Shown here: positions 1-6,488 of the stretch, piece after piece
Numbering within the stretch: the stretch's first letter is position 1
Layout of the letters: each line of letters opens with the position of its first letter
From: Candidatus Zixiibacteriota bacterium
GTDB taxonomy: Bacteria > Zixibacteria > MSB-5A5 > GN15 > JAAZOE01
DNA length: 7,642 nucleotides
Reading direction: 5' to 3'
NCBI GenBank assembly: GCA_012797915.1
Contig: JAAZOE010000524.1
Location: 1-7,642 of the forward strand
Program-made: the position numbers and the translations under genes
The notes under the pieces: model-generated
Databases searched by the model: none
What the model was told of the DNA's origin: nothing
The model's input: the letters and a program-made list of their open reading frames with translations, nothing else

Positions 1-1930
1 CATCCACAAGCCGTATCTGCCCCCGGCGGCTTTCTGCCAATACAGCGCCGGCCTGGGATTCGTCTATAACGACTACGACCGGGATCGCCGCGTCCGCTGG
101 ACCTCGCTGGCAGCCAACTACGACGGATTCTATTACCCCTCCGCCCCGCTGCTGACGGCCGCGTTCCATCTGGGATGCAAGCCGGACGATATTTCCCTTC
201 GCGGAGACCAGACGATGGCGGTCGGCAAACGGCTGATTCCAACGGACGACAAGAGCCGGATGTTCATCAATTACGCCAATCCCGGGACCTCCTTCCCGGC
301 CTATGCCGCCCAGGAAATCATCCGGGAACAGGTCTCATCGGACAAGCTCAAAGACAAGCTGGTCATCATCGGCCTGGCCGGCAGTTCGGCCGATGAAACC
401 TACCCTACGCCGGTCAATCCCCGCATGTCCCGTTCGGAAGTGTATGCCAATGTCATCGAGAACATCATCCACAACAATTTCATCCACCGGATCGACATGT
501 CCTCCGGCATCACCCTGGTCATCCTGCTCGGCGTCGGTCTTTTCTGCTCGTTCGTTCTGCCCCGGGTGACCTTGCTCTACCGGATGATCATCCTGATGGT
601 CTGCCTGTTCATTCTGGTGAATCTGACCTTTATCCTCTTCAACTCCTACCAGACGCTTATCCGGCCGCTGTACCTGGGACTGGAGCTGATTCTGTTCATG
701 GTCGCCTCGCCGTTGATCGACGACACCCAGGTGACCCAGCGGTTCAATTTCGGTTTCCTGTCGTTTTTGACCAAACCGCTGGGACGGTCCGAGGACAACA
801 AAGCCTCGCGGCCGGCCAAAACCCCGACCCGTCATCTGACCGAACCGCCGGTCGACCGGAATCCGGAACTTCAGGCCACCGATGTCGTCAGTCCGTCTTC
901 GGACAGCAATCGATCACTGGCGGCGGACGCCACGGGGGTAAACGGCGAATCGGGAGCGACCGCCGCCAATCCGCCGCAGGAGTATGCCCCGCTGGAGACG
1001 ACTCCGGCGGAAGCCGCCTATGAACCATCGAAACCCCGGCGCCCGGCCCCTCCGTCGCCGGCCTCCCTGGGGGACTCCGATCGGATATCCCACCTCGGCC
1101 GCTATCAGGTCATCGATACGCTGGGACGGGGCGCCATGGGAACCGTGTTCCGGGGGGTGGATCCGGCCATCAACCGGGCCGTAGCCCTGAAAACCATCCG
1201 GCTCGATTTTGTCGCCGATCAGGCCGAGGCGGCGGAGCTGCGCGACCGCCTGTTCCGCGAGGCGCAGGCCGCCGGCAAGCTGTCGCACCCCAACATCGTC
1301 ACCATCTACGACGTCGGGACGGAAGGGAACCTGCAGTATATCGCCATGGAGTATTTGGAAGGTCAAACGCTCGAACGCCTGATCAAGAAGCAGGTCCATT
1401 TCTCCTATAAAATCATCGCCACCATCGTCAGCCAGATCTGCCAGGCGCTGGAATACGCCCACGATCAGGGGATCGTCCACCGCGACATCAAGCCGGCCAA
1501 CAGCATGGTCCTGCCCGATTATTCCATCAAGGTGATGGATTTCGGCATCGCCCGCGTCGATTCCTCGTCCATGACCCGGACCGGAATCGCCATGGGGACG
1601 CCAAACTATATCGCCCCGGAACTGTTGCAGGGGAAACTGGCCGACCGCCGTTGCGACATCTTCTCTCTGGGCGTGGTCATCTACGAGCTGCTGACCGGCC
1701 GTCGGCCGTTCAAGGGAGAAAACCTGACCGCCCTGATTTACAGCATCGTCAACGACGATCCCCCGCCGCCGTCGACCATCAACGAAAACATCCCGCTGTT
1801 ATTCGATCACGTGGCCATCAAGGCCCTGAAGAAAAACCCGCTGGAACGGTACCAGAAGGCCTCCGAACTGCGGCAGGCCATCGCCGATTTCGTGGAGTCG
1901 TTCGGGACGCCGAAGAAAGTCACGTTCTAG
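1..1930 (+). CDS. CHASE2-domain membrane serine/threonine protein kinase (5' end outside window)
   Basis: The frame is open from base 2 to the TAG at 1928-1930, giving 642 visible residues; the true start lies upstream. An ATG at 215 exists, but the residues before it (for example GLGFVYNDYDRD and the YPSAPLL stretch) continue the CHASE2 fold, so it is not the start. Visible residues 1-165 are the C-terminal part of CHASE2, an extracytoplasmic sensor of unknown ligand, with INYANPGT and the segment around LVIIGLAGSSADETYPTP as landmarks. Three membrane helices follow at about 169-187, 191-214 and 222-240. A low-complexity Pro/Ala/Ser linker runs to about 363. The kinase domain (about 367-630) has the Gly-rich loop GRGAMG, the VALK lysine K397, the alpha-C glutamate E420, HRD 493-495 with K497 and N500, DFG 513-515 and APE 538-540, so it should be active. 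It probably transmits a periplasmic signal by phosphorylating cytoplasmic proteins. The catalytic loop reads PANSMVL where PANIMV is usual. The gene converges on the minus-strand cluster. Confidence 0.93.
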   Translation, partial: IHKPYLPPAAFCQYSAGLGFVYNDYDRDRRVRWTSLAANYDGFYYPSAPLLTAAFHLGCKPDDISLRGDQTMAVGKRLIPTDDKSRMFINYANPGTSFPAYAAQEIIREQVSSDKLKDKLVIIGLAGSSADETYPTPVNPRMSRSEVYANVIENIIHNNFIHRIDMSSGITLVILLGVGLFCSFVLPRVTLLYRMIILMVCLFILVNLTFILFNSYQTLIRPLYLGLELILFMVASPLIDDTQVTQRFNFGFLSFLTKPLGRSEDNKASRPAKTPTRHLTEPPVDRNPELQATDVVSPSSDSNRSLAADATGVNGESGATAANPPQEYAPLETTPAEAAYEPSKPRRPAPPSPASLGDSDRISHLGRYQVIDTLGRGAMGTVFRGVDPAINRAVALKTIRLDFVADQAEAAELRDRLFREAQAAGKLSHPNIVTIYDVGTEGNLQYIAMEYLEGQTLERLIKKQVHFSYKIIATIVSQICQALEYAHDQGIVHRDIKPANSMVLPDYSIKVMDFGIARVDSSSMTRTGIAMGTPNYIAPELLQGKLADRRCDIFSLGVVIYELLTGRRPFKGENLTALIYSIVNDDPPPPSTINENIPLLFDHVAIKALKKNPLERYQKASELRQAIADFVESFGTPKKVTF

Positions 1931-1956
1931 ACCACTTGCTGATGTCGCGGAAACGA

Positions 1957-1985
1957 AAACGGGAGCCTTTGCAAGGCTCCCGTTT
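1957..1985. terminator. Probable bidirectional rho-independent terminator
   Basis: A perfect 13-bp inverted repeat (AAACGGGAGCCTT, loop TGC, AAGGCTCCCGTTT) starts 26 bp after the kinase stop codon and lies 48 bp beyond the stop of the last minus-strand gene. The outer A/T pairs give short T runs on both strands (GTTTCCATTTCC on plus, GTTTTCGTTTCC on minus). It sits exactly between convergent genes, which fits termination from both sides. The T tracts are short, so strength is inferred. The 1931-2032 gap holds nothing else recognisable. Confidence 0.85.
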
Positions 1986-2032
1986 CCATTTCCGGCGCTT
2001 TCGACCGGATGATTCTTTGCGCGGCAACGCGC

Positions 2033-2494
2033 TTACGACGGTTTTTCCTCATCCTCTTCCGGCGGGGAGATGATTTCCTCAGCCAGCGACAGGGCCACCC
2101 CCGACAGCATCACTTCCACCCCCAGTTTGGTGAAATCGGAGGATATCAGTTTCCGGTCCAGGCCGGCATAGAGCGAACAGGCCGCGCCCTGCTCGACCAC
2201 GATCCCGGACAGGGTTCCCGCAGTCTCGGCCACAAAGGTGACTTCCCCCAGTTCCTCCGAGCAGACATATCCGGAGCAGTGATGGAGTTGCAGGTGGGCG
2301 CTGGCGGTATAGACCACCACCAGCATCCCCTCGCGATCCCCCAGGGGAATGCGCGGGAAGATTTCCAGCGTGAGCAGACGTTTTTCCTCGCGGTTTTCCA
2401 GGCGAATGCGGAAATGATCATCCTGGAACACATACTTGTCCGCGCCCAGCACGGCGACCACGCGGGCGGCGTCGGCTTCGGTGAAGGCAATCAT
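2033..2494 (-). CDS. Conserved-looking hypothetical protein, 153 aa, coupled to tatA
   Basis: I do not recognise this protein. It runs from ATG at 2494 to TAA at 2033-2035. The frame is open further upstream to 2725, but that extension would cover all of tatA out of frame and reads as Arg-rich shadow sequence. The chosen ATG overlaps the tatA stop as ATGA and has GGAAG about 11 bases upstream. The product is soluble-looking, with no signal peptide or membrane helix, and is rich in alternating hydrophobic residues that suggest beta strands (LVVVYTASAHLQLHH, GEVTFVAETAG). It has an HHCSGYVC cluster at about residues 91-98 that could bind metal or be redox active, and a very acidic C-terminal tail (PPEEDEEKPS). 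It is the last gene before the terminator and must be translated with tatA. Any link to protein export is inferred from position only. Confidence 0.8.
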   Translation of the reverse strand: MIAFTEADAARVVAVLGADKYVFQDDHFRIRLENREEKRLLTLEIFPRIPLGDREGMLVVVYTASAHLQLHHCSGYVCSEELGEVTFVAETAGTLSGIVVEQGAACSLYAGLDRKLISSDFTKLGVEVMLSGVALSLAEEIISPPEEDEEKPS

Positions 2495-2688
2495 GATTTT
2501 CGGTCTTCCGGCTTGTCGTTGGTTGACTTCTTGTCGGCAATCTCGTCTTCGGTATCCTTCATGGCTTTCTTGAAATCGCGGATACCCCGTCCCAGGCCGG
2601 CGGCGATGTCGGGAATCCGCTTGGCCCCGAAGAGAAGCAACACCAGCAGAAAGATGAGCAACAACTCCTGTGCGCCTATTCCGAACAT
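2491..2688 (-). CDS. tatA: Twin-arginine translocase subunit TatA/TatE
   Basis: The 65-aa protein has the full TatA plan. A very short N-terminus carries polar Q7/E8 and leads into one membrane helix (about 8-20). The conserved F20-G21 hinge follows, then KRIPDIA (the usual LPE/LPD-type turn) and an amphipathic helix containing GLGRGIRDFKKA. A charged, probably disordered tail ends the protein. TatA oligomers form the membrane passage through which folded proteins with twin-arginine signals are exported; the partner TatC is not in this window. The length is at the short end of normal. The start is well fixed by AAAGGAG at 2695-2701, six bases before the ATG. The gene follows the DUF4321 gene by 24 bp and its TGA overlaps the ATG of the next gene. 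TatA and TatE cannot be told apart by sequence alone, and TatB is unlikely at this length. Confidence 0.95.
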   Translation of the reverse strand: MFGIGAQELLLIFLLVLLLFGAKRIPDIAAGLGRGIRDFKKAMKDTEDEIADKKSTNDKPEDRKS

Positions 2689-2694
2689 ACGTCA

Positions 2695-2701
2695 CTCCTT
2701 T
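2695..2701 (-). promoter_or_regulatory. Strong Shine-Dalgarno site for tatA
   Basis: On the minus strand AAAGGAG lies six bases before the tatA ATG. This is the strongest ribosome binding site in the window. It suggests tatA is translated more efficiently than its neighbours, several of which rely on overlap coupling. Confidence 0.8.
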
Positions 2702-2712
2702 GATCGGCCGGT

Positions 2713-2979
2713 CTACAGGTACCACCAGCGGAAATATGCTATCACCAGTATTACGGTCAAAACCGAGACAAAGTTAATGCGAACCATCAGGCCGATGGTG
2801 AAACTGATGGCGTAGAAATCGAGCCGGGTGGTATCCAGACCGATTTGGATCGATTTGGAAAACAGCGTCTTGGCCGCTCCGGGGGGCAGATAGGTCCCGA
2901 TGATGTCGCCGACTACGCCGCCGATAACCGCGCCCAGCACCAGCGCCGTTACGAGAAACACGACTTCCCGTTTTTTCAC
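2713..2979 (-). CDS. DUF4321 family small membrane protein
   Basis: The 88-aa protein matches what I know of DUF4321: a first hydrophobic helix (about 6-25) ending in a Gly-rich GAVIGGVVGDIIG stretch, a polar middle (LPPGAAKTLF), then a second hydrophobic region (about 55-83) with the IGLMVRIN pattern. The function of the family is unknown. The start is GTG at 2979, chosen because GGGAG (2989-2993) sits nine bases upstream and the family-like sequence begins there; another GTG at 2986 is in a different frame. It is the first gene after the 156-bp gap carrying a promoter, and it is followed 24 bp later by tatA, so the two are probably co-transcribed. The family name rests on memory of the pattern, without a profile search. 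Confidence 0.85.
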   Translation of the reverse strand: MKKREVVFLVTALVLGAVIGGVVGDIIGTYLPPGAAKTLFSKSIQIGLDTTRLDFYAISFTIGLMVRINFVSVLTVILVIAYFRWWYL

Positions 2980-2988
2980 TGTTCACTT

Positions 2989-2993
2989 CTCCC
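2989..2993 (-). promoter_or_regulatory. Shine-Dalgarno site that selects the GTG start of the DUF4321 gene
   Basis: GGGAG on the minus strand lies nine bases before the GTG at 2979. The out-of-frame GTG at 2986 is only two bases from it, too close to be used, so the site decides the start. Confidence 0.6.
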
Positions 2994-3070
2994 GCGCTTG
3001 ATGCCCGAACCGCCCCGCCGCGGCGTCGCTCCCCGGCTCCGAGGCCCTCGTCTCCGCATATCCATCAGTC

Positions 3071-3099
3071 AGTATAACAGCTCCTCATACCGCGGGCAA
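3071..3099 (-). promoter_or_regulatory. Sigma70-like promoter for DUF4321-tatA-hypothetical
   Basis: On the minus strand TTGCCC (3094-3099) is followed after exactly 17 bp by TATACT (3071-3076), matching 4/6 and 5/6 of the housekeeping consensus. Transcription would start near 3064 and leave a leader of about 85 bases before the GTG at 2979. The leader is GC-rich and includes the palindrome CGCCGCGGCG, but I see no riboswitch or clear terminator in it. The promoter lies in the only large gap of the minus-strand cluster (2980-3135). Its activity is inferred. Confidence 0.6.
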
Positions 3100-3135
3100 C
3101 GAGTATTTTGTCCGCACCGAAGGCGGCCGGGGAAC

Positions 3136-3894
3136 CTATTCCTGCTCATCCGCCGGGTCGGCGTCGTCGGCGTCCTCGGCCGCCTCCCCCCGATTGACCG
3201 TCGCCGCTTTGACCACGCGGACGGCCTCCTTGATGATGCCGGCGGCGATATACAACAGGAAGATCGGGAACATCAACAGCCGCGGCCGGATCAGGGCGGC
3301 CAGAGCCAGGATGACCATATAGAGCAGTTTCAGCCGGTTGGCCCGGGTGTTGAACTTGTCGGGCACCGCTTCGTATTCGATCTGCGAGACCATCAATGCC
3401 GAAAACAGGATCATCATGGAGACCAGATACTCCCCGTATTCGATCTGATCCCAGATGGCGTAACAGAAGATGACATAGCTGACCAGGGTCAGGGCGGCCC
3501 CCGGTACGGGCAGCCCCAAAAAGTGCTTCTTTTCATCGGAGGTGGCCAGCAGATTGAATCGCGCCAGCCGGTATCCGGCGGCGGTGATATAGACCAGCCC
3601 GATGATCCAGCCCCACTTGCCCAGGACGTTCAGTTTGAACGTATAAACCAGAAAAGCGGGGGCCACACCGAAGGAAATGAAATCGGCCAGCGAATCCAAT
3701 TCCTTGCCTAACGCCGAACCGCCCCCCGACAGGCGGGCCACCTTGCCGTCCAAGCCATCGAGGAATCCCGCCAGAATAATCAACCAGGCGGCATGGGTCG
3801 GTTCCCCTTCGGCCGCCGAGATGAGCGACAGGAAGCCGCAGAAAATGTTCCCGGCGGTAAAAATATTGGGAAAGATGGGGCGGTAATTAGGCAT
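3136..3894 (-). CDS. pssA: CDP-diacylglycerol--serine O-phosphatidyltransferase
   Basis: This integral membrane enzyme joins CDP-diacylglycerol and serine to make phosphatidylserine, the precursor of phosphatidylethanolamine. The CDP-alcohol phosphatidyltransferase signature is intact: D49-G50-xx-A53-R54-x8-G63-xxx-D67-xxx-D71 (bases 3682-3750). These aspartates bind the metal and activate serine. Several hydrophobic helices follow, as expected for the Bacillus-like (subclass II) PssA. The 252 aa length is normal. The N-terminus (PNIFTAGNIFCGFLS) is typical, supporting the ATG at 3894. The C-terminal tail is strongly acidic (residues about 235-252, ending ADEQE). The start lies inside the end of psd (8-base overlap) and has only a weak ribosome site, so translation is probably coupled to psd. 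Together with psd it forms a two-step lipid module, encoded in the reverse of the reaction order. Confidence 0.95.
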   Translation of the reverse strand: MPNYRPIFPNIFTAGNIFCGFLSLISAAEGEPTHAAWLIILAGFLDGLDGKVARLSGGGSALGKELDSLADFISFGVAPAFLVYTFKLNVLGKWGWIIGLVYITAAGYRLARFNLLATSDEKKHFLGLPVPGAALTLVSYVIFCYAIWDQIEYGEYLVSMMILFSALMVSQIEYEAVPDKFNTRANRLKLLYMVILALAALIRPRLLMFPIFLLYIAAGIIKEAVRVVKAATVNRGEAAEDADDADPADEQE

Positions 3895-4537
3895 CGTGAC
3901 TCAGCTTTCCCAAAATGGTGACGCCCCCTTTGACCCGGTCACCCGGTTTCACACAGGGGGTATACGTAAGCGGAAAAGTCAGTTCCGTGCGCGAACCGAA
4001 CCGGATCAGGCCGAAAATCTCTCCCGGCGTGACGACTTGTCGTTCGACGGCCCGGCAAACGATCCGGCGGGCGATGATCCCGGCGATCTGGGCCACCCGG
4101 AGGTTGCCATGCGGACCGGTCAGACCGACATCGACCCGCTCGTTGTCCACCGAGGCCTTGTCCTTGAAGGCCGAGAAGAATCGCCCCGGCCGATGCCGGA
4201 CGAACGATACCGTCCCCCCGGCAGGCATCCGGTTGATATGGACGTCGAAGACCGACAGGAAAATATCGATCCGCCGGCTGCGACCGACGAATTCGTCGTC
4301 CTGTTCGATAACCCGCAACACCCGGCCGTCGGCCGGCGACACCAGGACCGTATCATCGTCGGGCACGGTTCGACGGGGATTGCGGAAGAAGCCCATGCAG
4401 GCCAGGCCCAGGAGAATGAAGATGATGCCGACAACCAACAGTGGCGTCAGATGGTGCCACGGGTATAATCCGGCCAGCAACACACCGGGAATCAGCGCTC
4501 CGGCGATGAACGGGTATCCTTCCGAGGCAATCCTCAT
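3887..4537 (-). CDS. psd: Phosphatidylserine decarboxylase, short form (proenzyme)
   Basis: It decarboxylates phosphatidylserine to phosphatidylethanolamine at the membrane. The 216-aa protein is of the short archaeal/Gram-positive-like class (the TIGR00164-type family) instead of the roughly 320-aa E. coli form. The N-terminus has two hydrophobic stretches (about 9-26 and 31-50), then FFRNPRR, SPADGRV with D70, and FDVHINRMP with H100, the expected Asp/His of the self-cleavage machinery. The self-cleavage site is FGSR: G181-S182 (bases 3992-3997), where serine becomes the pyruvoyl group. This splits a beta chain of about 181 residues from an alpha chain of about 35. The ATG at 4537 overlaps the purB stop as ATGA, with only a weak GGG-type ribosome site, so it is probably coupled to purB. 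pssA follows with an 8-base overlap. Confidence 0.95.
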   Translation of the reverse strand: MRIASEGYPFIAGALIPGVLLAGLYPWHHLTPLLVVGIIFILLGLACMGFFRNPRRTVPDDDTVLVSPADGRVLRVIEQDDEFVGRSRRIDIFLSVFDVHINRMPAGGTVSFVRHRPGRFFSAFKDKASVDNERVDVGLTGPHGNLRVAQIAGIIARRIVCRAVERQVVTPGEIFGLIRFGSRTELTFPLTYTPCVKPGDRVKGGVTILGKLSHDA

Positions 4538-5826
4538 TTGAACACCCGCTTGAATATCGCCGGCACGTTGCGCAGGTAATAGTCCAGGGTGAAACAGTCG
4601 TCAATGTCCTTTGCCGACAGCAGGGCAGTGATCCGCCGGTCGGCTTTCACCAGATCGCGGAAATTCCCATTCCCGCCGTGCGCCTTCATGGCGTTTTCCT
4701 GCACCAGCGCATAGGCCGCCTCGCGGCTGCCCGCCGGTCCGGCCAGTTTGAGCAGCAACCGCTGCGAGAACACCAGGCCGCCGGAGGTATAGATGTTTTC
4801 CAGCATCCGTTTCTCGTTGACCACCAGCTTGTCGAGGATGCCGATGAATTTCTGCAGGACGTAATCGATGAGGATGCAGCTGTCGGGGATGATGACCCGT
4901 TCGACCGAGCTGTGGGTGATGTCCCGTTCATGCCAGAGGGCGATATTTTCCATCGCCGCCAGGGCGTTGCCGCGCATGACCCGGGCCAGGCCGGCCACCC
5001 GTTCGGCGGTGATCGGATTCCGCTTGTGGGGCATGGCCGATGAGCCTTTCTGGCCGGCCGCGAACGGCTCCTGCAGTTCCCCGATTTCGCTGCGCTGCAG
5101 ATTGCGGATTTCGGTGGCGAATTTCTCAAGAGATGAGGCCAAAAGCGCCAACGCGGTCAGGAAGGCGGCATGACGGTCCCGTTGGACGATCTGGGTCGAG
5201 ACCGCGGCCGGTTTCAAGCCCAGACGACGACAGACCTTCTCTTCGATGACCGGGTCGAGGTTGGCGAAGTTGCCGACCGCGCCGGAAATCTTGCCGACGG
5301 CGATATCCTCGGCGGCGGCCAAAAACCGGGTTCGTCCCCGGGACAGCTCCGTATACCAGACGGCGAATTTCAGACCCAGACTGGTCGGTTCGGCAAAGAC
5401 GCCGTGCGTCCGGCCGATGATCGGCGTCCGCTTGTGTTTCCGGGCCAGCCGTTTGATCAGCGCCAGCGTGCCGACGACCTTGGCATCGATGATTCGCGCG
5501 GCTTCCTTCAGTTGGAGCGCCAGGGCGGTATCCAGCACATCGGAGGAGGTCAGGCCGAAGTGGATATATTTCGACTCCGGACCGACTTGTTCGGCCACCG
5601 CGGTCAGAAAGGCGATGACGTCGTGATTGACCCTGGTCTCGATCGCCTCGATCCGCTTGACCTTGAAGCCGGCCTTCCTGGCAATGACGGCGACGGCCCG
5701 TTTGGGGATCACGCCCCGTTCGGCCAGGGCGCGGCAGACGGCCAGCTCCACTGTCAGCCAGGTTTGATACTTGTTCTCGTCGGTCCAGACCGCGCCCATC
5801 TCGGGCAGGGTATAGCGGGCGATCAT
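4534..5826 (-). CDS. purB: Adenylosuccinate lyase
   Basis: PurB acts twice in purine synthesis: it releases fumarate from SAICAR to give AICAR, and from adenylosuccinate to give AMP. The 430-aa length and the opening MIARYTLPEMGAVWTDENKY are typical of the Bacillus/Thermotoga-type enzyme. H68, H89 (YIHFGLTSSD) and H141 (GRTHG) fall at the same numbers as the active-site histidines of B. subtilis PurB. The fumarate lyase signature GSSAMPHKRNP spans residues 261-271 (bases 5014-5046) and supplies the catalytic serine (262/263). The ATG at 5826 has AAAGGA close upstream and lies one base after the transaldolase stop codon. psd overlaps its end by ATGA. No other purine gene is present here, so the grouping looks like general housekeeping clustering. 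All active-site residues I checked are intact. Confidence 0.97.
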   Translation of the reverse strand: MIARYTLPEMGAVWTDENKYQTWLTVELAVCRALAERGVIPKRAVAVIARKAGFKVKRIEAIETRVNHDVIAFLTAVAEQVGPESKYIHFGLTSSDVLDTALALQLKEAARIIDAKVVGTLALIKRLARKHKRTPIIGRTHGVFAEPTSLGLKFAVWYTELSRGRTRFLAAAEDIAVGKISGAVGNFANLDPVIEEKVCRRLGLKPAAVSTQIVQRDRHAAFLTALALLASSLEKFATEIRNLQRSEIGELQEPFAAGQKGSSAMPHKRNPITAERVAGLARVMRGNALAAMENIALWHERDITHSSVERVIIPDSCILIDYVLQKFIGILDKLVVNEKRMLENIYTSGGLVFSQRLLLKLAGPAGSREAAYALVQENAMKAHGGNGNFRDLVKADRRITALLSAKDIDDCFTLDYYLRNVPAIFKRVFK

Positions 5827-5827
5827 A

Positions 5828-6475
5828 TTATCCTTTGTTCACTTTCTCCCAGTCGGCCAGAAACTGCTTGAGACCGCTGTCGGTCAACGGGTGTTTCATG
5901 AGTTGCATCAGGACCTTGTACGGCATGGTGCAGACGTGCGCCCCCATCATGGCCGCCTCGATGACATGCTGGGTGCTGCGGACCGAGGCCACCAGTACTT
6001 GGGTCTTGACATCATAGTTGGCGTAGATGGTGATCAGCTGTTCGATCAGGTCCATCCCGACGTGGCAGATGTCGTCGAGCCGCCCAACGAACGGCGAGGC
6101 ATAGGTCGCTCCCGCCTTGGCCACCAAAAGCCCCTGCATCGGGTTGAAAATCAAGGTGGCGTTGACCCAGATCCCCTCGGCGCTCAATGCCCGGATCGCC
6201 TTCAAGCCTTCCGGGATGGTCGGGATCTTGATGGTGATGTTGTCGGCGATTTTGGCCAGCTCCCGGCCTTCGCGGATCATCCCCGGGGCATCGACGGCCA
6301 CGACCTCGGCCGACACCGAACCGGGCACCAGGCGGCAAATTTCCTTGAGGATATCCTTGAATGCGCCCTTTTCCTTGGACATCAAGGTCGGATTGGTGGT
6401 CACCCCGTCGAGTATGCCCATGTCCACGGCCTGACGGATTTCCTCCAGATTGGCCGTATCGATGAATATCTTCAT
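5828..6475 (-). CDS. Transaldolase, TalC/FSA-like family
   Basis: This 215-aa cytoplasmic enzyme belongs to the small transaldolase/fructose-6-phosphate aldolase family (TalC/MipB/FSA). These proteins form a Schiff base with the sugar through a lysine, here K83 in NITIKIP (bases 6227-6229). D6 and N28 (VTTNPTLMSK) are also present. Two positions help choose the activity. Where E. coli FSA has Gln59 and Tyr131, this protein has E56 (SAEVVA) and F129 (SPFVGR), the residues of true transaldolases. It therefore most likely transfers dihydroxyacetone units in the non-oxidative pentose-phosphate pathway. Start and length fit the family. AAGGAG lies seven bases before the ATG at 6475. It is 13 bp after truA and one base before purB, so it is co-transcribed with both. 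Supplying ribose-phosphate precursors next to a purine gene is a plausible but unproven link. Confidence 0.95.
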   Translation of the reverse strand: MKIFIDTANLEEIRQAVDMGILDGVTTNPTLMSKEKGAFKDILKEICRLVPGSVSAEVVAVDAPGMIREGRELAKIADNITIKIPTIPEGLKAIRALSAEGIWVNATLIFNPMQGLLVAKAGATYASPFVGRLDDICHVGMDLIEQLITIYANYDVKTQVLVASVRSTQHVIEAAMMGAHVCTMPYKVLMQLMKHPLTDSGLKQFLADWEKVNKG

Positions 6476-6488
6476 GAACGTCTCCTTC

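Noticed and set aside
215..217. ATG at 215 as the start of the kinase gene
   Set aside because: CHASE2-like sequence continues in frame upstream to the window edge, so the gene is truncated by the window.
2495..2725. A longer start for the 153-aa hypothetical protein (frame open to 2725, 230 aa)
   Set aside because: The extension covers all of tatA out of frame and is Arg/Gly/Pro-rich shadow sequence; the ATG at 2494 gives the typical ATGA coupling.
2009..2815. Plus-strand open frame (about 268 codons) after the terminator
   Set aside because: It lies opposite the hypothetical gene, tatA and part of the DUF4321 gene, and its composition is not protein-like.
3100..3135. Possible terminator hairpin just after pssA (CCGCC-TTCG-G with a bulge, then GCGG on the minus strand)
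   Set aside because: The stem is short and bulged and is followed by ACAAAATA, with no T tract on the minus strand.
2845..3711. Long plus-strand open frame (about 288 codons) opposite DUF4321 and pssA
   Set aside because: It is rich in Gln, Asp, His and Arg, has no recognisable motif, and lies opposite genes with intact catalytic signatures. This is typical antisense openness in GC-rich DNA.
5827..5860. GATAAT just before the purB ATG as a promoter -10 element
   Set aside because: No acceptable -35 at 16-18 bp, and it sits directly against the start codon, where AAAGGA acts as the ribosome site.
5170..5871. Plus-strand open frame opposite purB
   Set aside because: It is Asp/Gly/Arg-rich with no motif; the opposite strand encodes a fully conserved PurB.
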